A stretch of 64,000 nucleotides of DNA from Streptomyces sp. TLI_235 (GCA_002300355.1 NSGV01000001.1:3410001-3474000), one strand, 5' to 3'; numbered from the stretch's first letter, positions 33,069 to 41,336 are shown. Program-made: numbers and translations. Notes: generated by a model from the sequence alone, not told the origin.

Positions 33069-34001
33069 ATGCCCCAGCCATCCCTCACCGCCGAGGAGCT
33101 GGCCACCCAGCCCGCCGACTGGCGCACGGCGGCGGCCCTGGCCGCCGAGTCGCCCGCCGCCCTGCCGCAGCACGGGGAGCGGGTGGCCGTCGTCGGCTGC
33201 GGCACGTCCTGGTTCATGGCCCAGGCGTTCGCCGCCCTGCGGGAGGCCGGCGGCCACGGCGAGACCGACGCCTTCGCCGCCTCCGAGTTCCCGCACGAGC
33301 GCCGCTACGACCGGGTGCTGGCGATCAGCCGCTCGGGCACCACCACCGAGGTGCTGGACCTGCTGCGACAGGCGAAGGCGCCGACCACGGCGATCACCGC
33401 GGACGTCTCGCAGCCGATCACCGGGGTCGCCGGGGCGGTGGTCGACCTCGGCTTCGCGGACGAGCGGTCGGTGGTGCAGACCCGCTTCGCGACCACGACG
33501 CTCGCCCTGCTCCGCGCCCACCTGGAGAACGAGGGCGCCCTGCCGCCCGGCGTCCGGACGGTGGCCCGGGCCGCCGACGACGCGCTCGCCGCGGTGGAGG
33601 CCGCGCCGCCGCCGGAGCTCGTCGGCAGCGAGCAGTTCTCCTTCCTCGGCACCGGCTGGACGGCTGGCCTGGCCCAGGAGGCCGCGCTCAAGATGCGTGA
33701 GGCCTCGCTGTCCTGGACGGAGGCCTACCCGGCGATGGAGTACCGGCACGGGCCGATCAGCATCGCCGCCCCCGGCCGCGCGGTGGTCGTCCTCGGCGAC
33801 CTCCCGGAAGGCCTGGCCGCGCAGGTCGGGGCGACCGGCGCCCTGCTGGTGGCCGGTTCCGGCGCGGACGGCATCGACCCGCTGGCCGACCTCGTCCGGG
33901 CACAGCGTCTGGCGCTGGCGATCGCCGAGGCCCGCGGGCTGGACCCGGACCGGCCCCGGAACCTGACCCGGTCGGTGGTACTGGCCCCGGACGGGGCATG
34001 A
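33069..34001 (+). CDS. SIS-domain sugar isomerase/deaminase
   Basis: A 310-residue protein with two SIS domains. VVGCGTSWFMAQAFAALRE (near 42-60) and ISRSGTTTEVLDLLRQAKAP form the first phosphosugar site. The second has FLGTGWTAGLAQEAALKMREASLSWTEAYPAMEYRHGP, as in the isomerase half of glucosamine-6-phosphate synthase. The glutaminase domain is absent, so it is an isomerase or deaminase (AgaS/NagB-II-like). With nagK and nagA just downstream, glucosamine 6-phosphate deamination is the best guess. GAGGAG eight bases upstream sets the ATG. Confidence 0.85.
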   Translation: MPQPSLTAEELATQPADWRTAAALAAESPAALPQHGERVAVVGCGTSWFMAQAFAALREAGGHGETDAFAASEFPHERRYDRVLAISRSGTTTEVLDLLRQAKAPTTAITADVSQPITGVAGAVVDLGFADERSVVQTRFATTTLALLRAHLENEGALPPGVRTVARAADDALAAVEAAPPPELVGSEQFSFLGTGWTAGLAQEAALKMREASLSWTEAYPAMEYRHGPISIAAPGRAVVVLGDLPEGLAAQVGATGALLVAGSGADGIDPLADLVRAQRLALAIAEARGLDPDRPRNLTRSVVLAPDGA

Positions 34002-34067
34002 GAAAGGGAGAAGGCCGGGAAGGAGCAAACCTCCCAGCTGCGGCGCAATGGCGACAAACGTCACCGC

Positions 34068-34083
34068 CATGGACCAGACCAAT
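34068..34083. promoter_or_regulatory. DasR-box-like site 1 upstream of nagK
   Basis: CATGGACCAGACCAAT matches the dre consensus at 11 of 16 positions. It lies six bases from a second, better site. Confidence 0.5.
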
Positions 34084-34089
34084 CACGCA

Positions 34090-34105
34090 ACTGGACTAGA
34101 CCTCT
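34090..34105. promoter_or_regulatory. DasR-box (dre) upstream of nagK
   Basis: ACTGGACTAGACCTCT matches the dre consensus at 14 of 16 positions, centred 36 bases before the nagK GTG. DasR is the GntR-type GlcNAc-responsive repressor of streptomycetes, and nagKA is an established DasR target. Confidence 0.72.
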
Positions 34106-34133
34106 CGGACCGGCTCAAGGGAGACTGTCCCCC

Positions 34134-35066
34134 GTGAAGCACGTCATCGCACTCGATGTGGGCGGCACCGGCATGAAAGCCGCGCTGCTCGCCCAGGACG
34201 GCTCCGTGCTGCTCGAAGCACGCCGCCCGACCGGGCGGGAGCACGGCACGGACGCCGTCGTCGCCACCATCCTCGACTTCGCCGCCGAACTGGCGGACGA
34301 GGGCCGCACCCGTCTCGGGAGCGCTCCCGTCGCCGCCGGCGTCGCGGTGCCGGGGACGATCGACGAGAAGAACGGGATCGCGGTCTTCTCCGCCAACCTC
34401 GGCTGGCGCGACCTGCCGCTGCGCAAGCTCCTCGGCGAGCGCCTCGGCGGGCTGCCGGTCGCCCTCGGCCACGACGTCCGCTCCGGCGGGCTGGCCGAGG
34501 GACGGATCGGCGCCGGCCGCGGCGTGGACCGCTTCCTGTTCGTCGCGCTGGGCACCGGCATCGCCGGCGCCATCGGCATCGGCGGTCGGATCGAGGCGGG
34601 CGCGCACGGCTACGGCGGCGAGATCGGCCACGTGGTGGTCCGCCCCGGCGGACCGCTCTGCGGCTGCGGCGCCCGCGGCTGCCTGGAGACCCTGGCCTCG
34701 GCCTCCGCGGTCTCCCGGGCCTGGGCCGAGGCCTGCGGCGACCCGGACGCGGACGCGGCGGCCTGCGCGGCCGCCGTCGAGACCGGCGACCCGCGGGCGG
34801 CGGAGGTGTGGCAGGTCGCGGTGGACGCCCTCGCGGACGGCATCGTGCTGGCCCAGAGCCTGCTCGACCCGTCCACGGTGATCGTCGGCGGCGGGCTGGC
34901 CGAGGCCGGTGACACGCTCTTCACACCGCTGCGTACGGCGGTCTCCGAACGGCTGACCTTCCAGATGCCCCCCGTGGTCGTCCCGGCCATGCTCAGAGAC
35001 ACCGCCGCTTCCCTGGGCGCGGGTCTGCTCGCCTGGGATCTGCTCTCCACGGAGGTGACCGCGTGA
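34134..35066 (+). CDS. nagK: N-acetylglucosamine kinase (ROK family)
   Basis: A 310-residue ROK sugar kinase. DVGGTGMKAAL (residues 8-18) is the ATP phosphate loop. GTGIAGAIGIGGRIEAGAHGYGGEIGHVVV and the zinc-binding CGCGARGCLETLAS (about 180-193) are ROK signatures. It phosphorylates GlcNAc to GlcNAc 6-phosphate for the downstream deacetylase; the role is inferred from operon structure, since ROK specificity is hard to read. The stop overlaps the nagA GTG (GTGA). The dre sites upstream predict DasR control. Confidence 0.9.
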   Translation: MKHVIALDVGGTGMKAALLAQDGSVLLEARRPTGREHGTDAVVATILDFAAELADEGRTRLGSAPVAAGVAVPGTIDEKNGIAVFSANLGWRDLPLRKLLGERLGGLPVALGHDVRSGGLAEGRIGAGRGVDRFLFVALGTGIAGAIGIGGRIEAGAHGYGGEIGHVVVRPGGPLCGCGARGCLETLASASAVSRAWAEACGDPDADAAACAAAVETGDPRAAEVWQVAVDALADGIVLAQSLLDPSTVIVGGGLAEAGDTLFTPLRTAVSERLTFQMPPVVVPAMLRDTAASLGAGLLAWDLLSTEVTA

Positions 35067-36235
35067 CCGCGGACCGCATTGCACTGGCCGGCGCCCGACT
35101 CGTCCTGCCGGGCGGCGTCGTCGAGAACGGCCGGCTCACCGTCGACGGCCCGCGCATCGCGGCCCTCGGCGGCGAGCCGGAGCTCTCCGACCTCGACCTC
35201 ACCGGGTACACGGTCGTCCCCGGTTTCGTCGACCTGCACGTGCACGGCGGCGGCGGCGCCTCGTACGCCGCCGGCGACGCCGAGCAGGCGCTGGTCGCGG
35301 CCCGCACCCACCGGGCGCACGGCACCACCACCACGGTCGCCTCGACCGTCACCGGCGAGATCGACGAGGTCTGCCGGCAGGCGGCCGTCCTCTCCGAGCT
35401 GGTCGAGGACGGCGTGCTGGCCGGCGTGCACTTCGAGGGCCCGTTCATCTCGCCGGGCCGCTGCGGCGCGCACGACCCCGCCCTGCTGCGCGACCCCGAC
35501 CCGGCGGTCGTCCGCAAGGTGGTGGACGCCGCCCGCGGCACCGCCCGCATGGTCACCCTCGCCCCCGAGCTCCCGGGCGGCCTGGAGTCCGTGCGGATGC
35601 TCGCGGACCTCGGCGTGATCGCCGCGGTCGGCCACACCGACTCCGACTACGCCAAGACCCTGGAGGCCATCGAGGCCGGCGCGACCGTCGCCACCCACCT
35701 GTTCAACGCGATGCCCGCCATCGGCCACCGCGCCCCCGGTCCGATCGTCGCCCTGCTGGAGGACGAGCGGGTCACCGTCGAACTGATCAACGACGGCGTC
35801 CACCTGCACCCCTCGGTGCTGGACCTCGCCTACGGCACCGCCGGCTCCGGCCGGGTCGCGCTGATCACCGACGCGATGGGCGCGGCCGGCATGGGCGACG
35901 GCCTCTACCCGCTCGGCCCGCTGGAGGTCCGGGTGGAGAACGGTGTCGCGCGGCTGGTCGAGGGCGGCTCCATCGCCGGCTCCACCCTCACCCTCGACGT
36001 GGCGTTCCGGCGCTCCGTCACCGTCAACGGCCTGAGCCTGAACCAGGCCGTCGAGTCCCTGTCCGCCGTCCCGGCCCGCCTGCTCGGCCTGTCGGACACC
36101 GTCGGGTCGCTGGAGACGGGCAAGTACGCCGACCTCGTCGTCCTCGACTCCCTCACGTACGACCTCGTCGCGGTGATGCGCCGCGGCGAGTGGATCACCG
36201 GCGCGGACCGCCTCGCCAGGACCGTCTCGGTCTGA
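35063..36235 (+). CDS. nagA: N-acetylglucosamine-6-phosphate deacetylase
   Basis: A 390-residue amidohydrolase that converts GlcNAc 6-phosphate to glucosamine 6-phosphate. Metal-binding HxH lies in DLHVHGGGG (near 53-61). HFEGPFISP, GHTDSDYAK, THLFNAMPAI and LITDAMGAAGMGDG carry further ligands and the catalytic Asp. The GTG start overlaps the nagK stop by four bases, giving translational coupling. The glucosamine-6-phosphate product would feed the SIS protein upstream. Confidence 0.95.
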   Translation: MTADRIALAGARLVLPGGVVENGRLTVDGPRIAALGGEPELSDLDLTGYTVVPGFVDLHVHGGGGASYAAGDAEQALVAARTHRAHGTTTTVASTVTGEIDEVCRQAAVLSELVEDGVLAGVHFEGPFISPGRCGAHDPALLRDPDPAVVRKVVDAARGTARMVTLAPELPGGLESVRMLADLGVIAAVGHTDSDYAKTLEAIEAGATVATHLFNAMPAIGHRAPGPIVALLEDERVTVELINDGVHLHPSVLDLAYGTAGSGRVALITDAMGAAGMGDGLYPLGPLEVRVENGVARLVEGGSIAGSTLTLDVAFRRSVTVNGLSLNQAVESLSAVPARLLGLSDTVGSLETGKYADLVVLDSLTYDLVAVMRRGEWITGADRLARTVSV

Positions 36236-36248
36236 CCCCGTCCCACCG

Positions 36249-36285
36249 GGGGTGAGTGGCGGCACCGCGTCCCGTCACTCACCCC
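36249..36285 (+). other. Inverted repeat between nagA and the aldolase gene
   Basis: GGGGTGAGTG and CACTCACCCC, perfect ten-base arms 17 bases apart, lie just after the nagA stop and end 12 bases before the aldolase ATG. It may be an attenuator or partial terminator that sets expression of the last gene, or an operator. Confidence 0.5.
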
Positions 36286-36297
36286 TGGGGGACAGCC

Positions 36298-37158
36298 ATG
36301 CCCATTGCCGCCACCGCCGACCTGCTCGCCGCAGCGACGGCCGACCGCCGCGGTCTGCCCGCCTTCAACGTGATCACCCTGGAGCACGCCGAGGCGGTCG
36401 CCGCCGGGGCCGAACAGGCCGGCACCGCCGCCGTGCTGCAGATCAGTCAGAACGCCGTCCGCTACCACGGCCGGCTGCTGCCGCTCGCCCGCGCCTGCGC
36501 CGAGATCGCCGCCGCCGCCGGGGTGCCGCTCTCGCTCCACCTCGACCACGTCGAGGACCTCGACCTGCTGCACGCCGCACCGGCGGCCGGATTCTCCTCC
36601 GCGATGTACGACGCCTCCCGGCTGCCGCACGACGACAACGTCAAGTCGACCGCGCAGGCCGCCTCCTGGGCGCACCGGCACGGGCTGCACCTGGAGGCCG
36701 AGCTCGGCCGGATCGGCGGCAAGGAGGGCGAGCCGCCGCTCTCCCCGCACGCCCCGGGCGCCCGCACCGACCCGGCGGAGGCGGAGCGGTACGTCGCGGA
36801 CACCGGGGTGGACGCGCTCGCCGTCGCGGTCGGCAGCTCGCACGCGATGACCACCCGCACCGCCGCCCTGGACCACGACCTGATCGCCCGGCTGGCCGCG
36901 GCGGTGCCCGTTCCGCTGGTCCTGCACGGCAGTTCGGGGGTGCCGGACGGCCAGCTCGCGGCCGGTATCGCGGCCGGCCTGGTGAAGGTCAACATCGGGA
37001 CGGCGCTCAACACCGCCTTCACCCCGACGGTCCGCCGGCACCTGGCCGGGGACGAGCGGGTCACCGACCCGCGCCGCTACCTCGCCGAGGGGCGCGCGGC
37101 GATGACCGCCGCGGTCGCCCGCCTCGCCGCCGTGGTCAGCTCTTCGGGTAGTCGCTGA
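36298..37158 (+). CDS. Class II fructose/tagatose-bisphosphate aldolase family protein
   Basis: A 286-residue class II (zinc) aldolase. SLHLDHVEDLDLL has the zinc-binding His-Asp-His neighbourhood. SSAMYDASRLPHDDNV, LVLHGSSGVPD and VKVNIGTALNTAF are the other substrate-phosphate and zinc blocks. The catabolic tagatose/ketose-bisphosphate subgroup (GatY/KbaY/AgaY-like) is more likely than the glycolytic FbaA because of size and the amino-sugar context. It is 62 bases after nagA in the same direction, with an intervening hairpin, and overlaps the convergent gene by 23 bases. Confidence 0.87.
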   Translation: MPIAATADLLAAATADRRGLPAFNVITLEHAEAVAAGAEQAGTAAVLQISQNAVRYHGRLLPLARACAEIAAAAGVPLSLHLDHVEDLDLLHAAPAAGFSSAMYDASRLPHDDNVKSTAQAASWAHRHGLHLEAELGRIGGKEGEPPLSPHAPGARTDPAEAERYVADTGVDALAVAVGSSHAMTTRTAALDHDLIARLAAAVPVPLVLHGSSGVPDGQLAAGIAAGLVKVNIGTALNTAFTPTVRRHLAGDERVTDPRRYLAEGRAAMTAAVARLAAVVSSSGSR

Positions 37159-38059
37159 CCGACATGTCGGTCAGCGCGACCTGGTCGAGCAGGATGCTGC
37201 CGCCGCCGGCCGGGATGGTCACCGTCAGGGTGTTCGTCCCGGCCACCAGCTGCGGCCATATGTTCGTGCTGTACCAGGCGCGGTCCGCGTCGGCGTTGCC
37301 CTTGGAGTAGTTCTTGAAGGTCACCCCGCCGGGGTGCTCCTTGCCGTTGACGGTGACCTGTGCCGGCGTGTCCGAGCCGGTGTTGTTGAAGTGCAGCCAG
37401 AACTTGGCCTGCCCGGCCTGCTGGGCGACCACCGTCCAGGTCACCGTGGATCCGCCCTGCAGCGTCAGATAGCTGCCGTCCGCGGAGACCGCGCCCTTCA
37501 CGCTGCTCGCGGCCGGGGCGTTCTGCGCCTGCAGCTTGGAGGCGTCGGAGACCGGCTTGCTGTCGAGCGTCGGAGTCGCCGACGCGGAGGACGAGGCCGG
37601 GGCGCCGGTCGAGGCCTGCGCGGAGGCCGCGGTCGGGTTCGGCCCGGCCTTGTCCTTCTTGCCCGGGTCCCCGGTCGAGAGCGCGATGCCCGCGCCGATC
37701 GCCACCGCTGCGATCACCGCGATCGCGCCGATGACCGCGCCCTTGCCGCGCCCGGAGGTCTCCCGCTCCTCGCCCGCCTGCGGGCGGGAGCGCTCGGCGT
37801 ACCGGCTCTGCTGCGGCGGCAGCGGCACCGGCGTGGTCTGCTGCCCCTGGCCGTACGACTGCTGCGGCGGGTAGGGCTGCTGCTGCTGGGCGCGCGCGGC
37901 CTGCTGGCCGTACTGCGCCCGGCCGACCTCCATCGGGCGGCTGTACGAGCTGCGCGGCTGGCTGGGCGCGGCCGAGCCGTCGGCGGGGCGGTAGAGGTAG
38001 GCGAACGGGTCGTCTTCGCCCGCGCCCTCGGGCGCGCCGTTGCTGCCGTCCGTGGTCAC
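37136..38059 (-). CDS. Membrane-anchored carbohydrate-binding-like surface protein
   Basis: A 307-residue type II membrane protein. The cytoplasmic N-terminus is Gln/Pro/Tyr-rich (ARAQQQQPYPPQQSYGQGQQ near 50-70). A single helix spans about 108-128 (GAVIGAIAVIAAVAIGAGIAL), followed by an Ala/Ser/Thr linker. The final 130 residues form a beta-sandwich-like domain with GGSTVTWTV, AKFWLHFNNTGSDTPAQVTVNG and NTLTVTIPAGGGSILLDQVAL, resembling CBM35/CBM6 modules. It may bind cell-wall or external glycan. GTG 38059 has GGGGAG eight bases upstream. It converges on the aldolase gene. Confidence 0.8.
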   Translation of the reverse strand: MTTDGSNGAPEGAGEDDPFAYLYRPADGSAAPSQPRSSYSRPMEVGRAQYGQQAARAQQQQPYPPQQSYGQGQQTTPVPLPPQQSRYAERSRPQAGEERETSGRGKGAVIGAIAVIAAVAIGAGIALSTGDPGKKDKAGPNPTAASAQASTGAPASSSASATPTLDSKPVSDASKLQAQNAPAASSVKGAVSADGSYLTLQGGSTVTWTVVAQQAGQAKFWLHFNNTGSDTPAQVTVNGKEHPGGVTFKNYSKGNADADRAWYSTNIWPQLVAGTNTLTVTIPAGGGSILLDQVALTDMSVSDYPKS

Positions 38060-38151
38060 GGTGCTCACTCCCCGGGCAGATGATGGACGCTCGTACCAGC
38101 GGAACCCTACCTGCCGGGGCCGACCACAGGGAAAGCCGATCAGCGCACCTG

Positions 38152-39936
38152 TTACCCGGCGCGACGGTGGGAACGCTCCCCGCGCGCTCCCCTCACGGAA
38201 CCTCCACGCGCCCGCTTCTCGTCGTACATCCGCTCGTCGGCGGCGTGCAGCACCTCCTCGATCGACATGCCGCAACCCGCCCAGCCGATGCCCAGGCTGA
38301 CGCCGACCCGCATCGCGCGGTTGTCTATCCGCATCGGCGGGATGATCGCGTTGCGCAGCCGCCCGGCGAGGTCCTTCGCCTCCTCGCGGCCGATGCCGTC
38401 GGCGAGCACCACGAACTCGTCGCCGCCGAGCCGGGCCACCGTGTCGCCCTCCCGGACGGCCTGCTGCAGCCGGCGGGCGACCTCGATCAGCACCGCGTCG
38501 CCCGCGTTGTGGCCGAACCGGTCGTTGATGGACTTGAAGCCGTCCAGGTCGCAGAAGAGCACCGCCAGGCCCTTGTCCGGCATGCCGGGCCCGCGGTGGG
38601 CGCCGGTCCACGGCTCCGGGCCGTCCGGCGGCTCCGCGGGCACCACGGTGTGCAGGTGCGCCGGGTCGTGGTCGAAGCGGCTCAGCACCTCGCCCGCGGC
38701 GAAGGCCTCCAGGTCGCGGTCGAAGGCCGGGTCGGAGGAGCCGTAGCCGTGCGTCAGCGCGGTCGGGCCGCCCGGGCCGTCGAACGCGGTGTGCGCGCTG
38801 TACGAGAACCCGGGGTGGGCGAAGGCCGGGCCGTGGTCGTGCGCGGTGGGCGGCAGGCTGCACAGCCGGCGGCCGAGGCGGGTGCGCAGCTCGGCGCCGT
38901 TCGGCAGGCCGGTCAGCGCGTCGTGGCTGGCCCGGTGCGCCAGCTGCAGCTCGTGCCGCTTGCGGTCCTCGATGTCCTCGACGTGGGTGAGCAGGAAGCT
39001 CGGGCCCTCGCCGGCGTCCGCCACCACCGAGTTGCGCAGGCAGACCCACTGGTAGCCGCCGTCCCGGCGGGAGAGCCGCAGCTCGGCCCGGCCGCCCTCG
39101 GCGCTGGTGCGGTGCAGCAGGGCGAGGTCCTCGGGGTGGACGAGGTCGGCGAAGCTCTGCCGGCGCAGGGTCGCCCGCGGCCGTCCGAGCAGCCGGCAGA
39201 GCGCGTCGTTGACCCGGGTGAGCTGGCCGCGGGCGGCGCCGTGCAGCTCGGTGATGGCCATCCCGCTGGGCGCGTACTCGAAGGCCTGACGGAAGCTCTC
39301 CTCGCTGGCCCGCAGCGCCTGCTGCTCCTTCTCCAGGCGGGCCAGCGCGCGTTGCATCTCGGCGCGCAGCCGGGCGTTGCCTATCGCGATGGAGGCCTGC
39401 AGGGAGAACATCTCCAGCGCCTCGCGGGTCCAGGCGCCGGGCCGTTTGCCGCCGCGCGGCCGGTCGACCGAGAGCACGCCGAGCAGGTCGCCGCCGGCGC
39501 TGTACATCGGGGCGAACAGGAAGTCCCGCGGGTGCCAATCGTTGGCGTAGGTCGGCAGCGGGCCGTCGCCCGTCCAGGTCGGCACGTCGGTGCCGATCGC
39601 CCAGCCCCGGTCGTAGGGCAGGAAGCGCAGCGTGCCCCAGTGGTCGCTGACGCTGAGCATGCGGTCCCAGGACTCGCGGGAGCCGACCTGGCCGAGCAGC
39701 ACCGCCGGGCCGCCCACCCCGCTCTCCTCGAGCTCCCAGACCGCCGCCACCACCAGGTCGCCGTCGGGCCGGACGAGGCTCACCGCGGCCGCGTCGAACC
39801 CGAGCCCGTGCACGGCGCCCTCCACCACGGCCTGCAGGGTGCCGGCCAGGCTGCGGGCAGCGTTGAGGTCCGCCACGACCCGGTGCAAGGTGCGGAGGGT
39901 CGCGAGGCGGACGTAGGGCTCCGACTCGGCTTCCAT
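38152..39936 (-). CDS. cdgB: Diguanylate cyclase CdgB (GAF-PAS-GGDEF)
   Basis: A 594-residue cytoplasmic sensor enzyme. A GAF domain (about 15-190), a PAS/PAC domain (about 212-330) and a GGDEF domain (338-580) match the architecture of streptomycete CdgB, which makes cyclic di-GMP and controls the timing of development. DALTGLPN (340-347), LFCDLDGFKSINDRFGH (461-477) and GGDEF (504-508) are intact, so it should be active. The inhibitory-site R-x-x-D (496-499) is present five residues before GGDEF. About 90 low-complexity residues (361-454) split the GGDEF domain after its first helix. The nagKA neighbourhood matches that of cdgB in S. coelicolor as I recall. Confidence 0.92.
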   Translation of the reverse strand: MEAESEPYVRLATLRTLHRVVADLNAARSLAGTLQAVVEGAVHGLGFDAAAVSLVRPDGDLVVAAVWELEESGVGGPAVLLGQVGSRESWDRMLSVSDHWGTLRFLPYDRGWAIGTDVPTWTGDGPLPTYANDWHPRDFLFAPMYSAGGDLLGVLSVDRPRGGKRPGAWTREALEMFSLQASIAIGNARLRAEMQRALARLEKEQQALRASEESFRQAFEYAPSGMAITELHGAARGQLTRVNDALCRLLGRPRATLRRQSFADLVHPEDLALLHRTSAEGGRAELRLSRRDGGYQWVCLRNSVVADAGEGPSFLLTHVEDIEDRKRHELQLAHRASHDALTGLPNGAELRTRLGRRLCSLPPTAHDHGPAFAHPGFSYSAHTAFDGPGGPTALTHGYGSSDPAFDRDLEAFAAGEVLSRFDHDPAHLHTVVPAEPPDGPEPWTGAHRGPGMPDKGLAVLFCDLDGFKSINDRFGHNAGDAVLIEVARRLQQAVREGDTVARLGGDEFVVLADGIGREEAKDLAGRLRNAIIPPMRIDNRAMRVGVSLGIGWAGCGMSIEEVLHAADERMYDEKRARGGSVRGARGERSHRRAG

Positions 39937-39973
39937 GCGGGGGCTCCCCGGCTGCTTCGGATTGGCGGTGATG

Positions 39974-40002
39974 GTTATCGTCCGATTGCCAGAAGAACTG
40001 AA
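39974..40002 (-). promoter_or_regulatory. Candidate cdgB promoter
   Basis: On the minus strand TTCAGT and GATAAC are separated by 17 bases, with a leader of about 30 bases. BldD is the known regulator of cdgB, but I find no convincing full BldD box here. Confidence 0.35.
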
Positions 40003-40052
40003 TCACAGCGAGCACAGCGATAGGCACGCTCGGTCAGCAATAGGCCGCCACT

Positions 40053-40068
40053 TGTGACTCAAATCACA
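40053..40068. promoter_or_regulatory. CRP-like palindrome TGTGA-N6-TCACA
   Basis: A perfect five-base inverted repeat with six-base spacing, identical to the E. coli CRP consensus arms, lies between cdgB and the flavin reductase gene. It is about 115 bases upstream of cdgB and 150 upstream of the reductase. Streptomycetes have a Crp protein with a related consensus. The left half, TGACTCA, also fits half of a BldD site. Confidence 0.5.
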
Positions 40069-40216
40069 CCACTTGCCCGTGCCCCGGCGCCGCCGGGCGG
40101 TCGCATACCGGGACGAACCGTGACATCGCCCCGCAGCCCGACCGCCCGTACCGGCCCGCGGTCCTACGACCAGGGCCCGATTCCGCTCCGCACGGGCGCG
40201 GACTACCGTGCGGTAC

Positions 40217-40744
40217 GTGCACACCTCCTCGCAGCCCTCGCCCACCCGTACGGCCGGCCCCGACGAATTCCGGGCCGCCCTCTCCCAGCTCGCCTCGGGC
40301 GTGGCCCTGGTGACCGCCAACGACCCGGAGGACGGCGAGGACGCGGGCATGACGGCGACCTCGTTCCTGTCGGTGTCGCTGGAGCCGCCGCTGGTGCTGA
40401 TCTCGGTCCGCGAGGACTCCCGGATGGACGACGTGCTCACCCGTGCCGAGACCTGGGCGGTGTCCGTGCTCGCGGAGGAGCAGCGCACCGCCGCCTCCCG
40501 GTTCGCCATGAAGGGCCGGCTCAGCGACCGGCTGCTCTTCGCCGACACCCCGCACCGCCGCGGGGAGCACAGCGGTGCACCGCTGGTCGAGGGCGCTCTG
40601 GCGACCGTGGAGTGCCGCACCGAGCAGCGCGTTCCCGCCGGCGACCACGTCCTGGTGGTCGGCCGGGTGCTGGAGGCACGGGTCGAGCAGCCCGGCGCGA
40701 AGCCGCTGCTCTACTTCCGCGGCGACTACCGCAGGCTCGGCTGA
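40217..40744 (+). CDS. Flavin reductase family protein
   Basis: A 175-residue FMN-binding split-barrel protein. FRAALSQLASGVALVTAN (about 18-35) followed by GMTATSFLSVSLEPPLVLISVREDSRMDDVL is the flavin reductase (NADH:FMN oxidoreductase, HpaC-like) signature, and FADTPHRRGEHSGAPLVEGALATVEC ends the core. It probably supplies reduced flavin to a monooxygenase encoded elsewhere. GTG 40217 has TACCGT seven bases upstream; an in-frame GTG at 40208 is inside that hexamer. Confidence 0.88.
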   Translation: MHTSSQPSPTRTAGPDEFRAALSQLASGVALVTANDPEDGEDAGMTATSFLSVSLEPPLVLISVREDSRMDDVLTRAETWAVSVLAEEQRTAASRFAMKGRLSDRLLFADTPHRRGEHSGAPLVEGALATVECRTEQRVPAGDHVLVVGRVLEARVEQPGAKPLLYFRGDYRRLG

Positions 40745-40770
40745 CGGCACCGCCGGCCGCCGGCGCGGCG

Positions 40771-41205
40771 TCAGTCCGCCGGGCGGACCCGGCCCCGGCC
40801 CTGCTTCAGCTGCGCGCGGTGGCGCTTGTGCTCCAGTCGGCGCTCGACCATGCCGCGGGTCGGCCTGGTCGCCCGGCGGGCCTTCGGCGGCGGGGCGGTG
40901 GCCTCGCCGAGCAGCGCGGCCAGCCGCGCCGCGGCGGTCTCCCGGTTGCGCCACTGCGAGCGGTGCTCGGAGGCCCGGACGACCAGCACCCGGCCGTCCA
41001 CCAGTCGGTGGGCGAGGCGCTCCAGGGCGCGCTCCTTCCACACCGGGGGCAGGGCCGCCGACGCCGCGAGGTCGTAGCGCAGCTCGACCTGGGTGTCGGA
41101 GGTGTTCACGTGCTGGCCGCCGGGGCCGGAGGAACGCGAGAAGCGCCAGACGAGCTCGGCGTCGGGGACGACCACCGACCCCCGTACGCGGATGGGCTCG
41201 GACAT
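40771..41205 (-). CDS. arfB: Peptidyl-tRNA hydrolase ArfB (ribosome rescue)
   Basis: A 144-residue class I release-factor-like protein. The GGQ motif (29-31, in SGPGGQHVN) hydrolyses peptidyl-tRNA on stalled ribosomes. The C-terminal KARRATRPTRGMVERRLEHKRHRAQLKQGRGRVRPAD is the basic tail that enters the empty mRNA channel. There is no stop-codon recognition domain, which separates it from RF1/RF2. The ATG at 41205 gives the family length (about 140 residues). Confidence 0.93.
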   Translation of the reverse strand: MSEPIRVRGSVVVPDAELVWRFSRSSGPGGQHVNTSDTQVELRYDLAASAALPPVWKERALERLAHRLVDGRVLVVRASEHRSQWRNRETAAARLAALLGEATAPPPKARRATRPTRGMVERRLEHKRHRAQLKQGRGRVRPAD

Positions 41206-41336
41206 GCGTCCATCATCCCGCCCCGCCCGGCCCCGGGTCACGCGGTTATCGGCGAGAACCCCGGCGGCAGCACCCGTTGGCAGCCCGGTGGGCGGCACCT
41301 CGGGGGTGCGTCCCGCGCGCTTGAGAGAATGGCGTC

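Noticed and set aside
37136-40027. Single minus-strand frame joining the surface protein to a long Arg-rich extension across cdgB
   Set aside because: The extension is a wrong-frame reading of cdgB. The GTG at 38059 with GGGGAG defines the real start.
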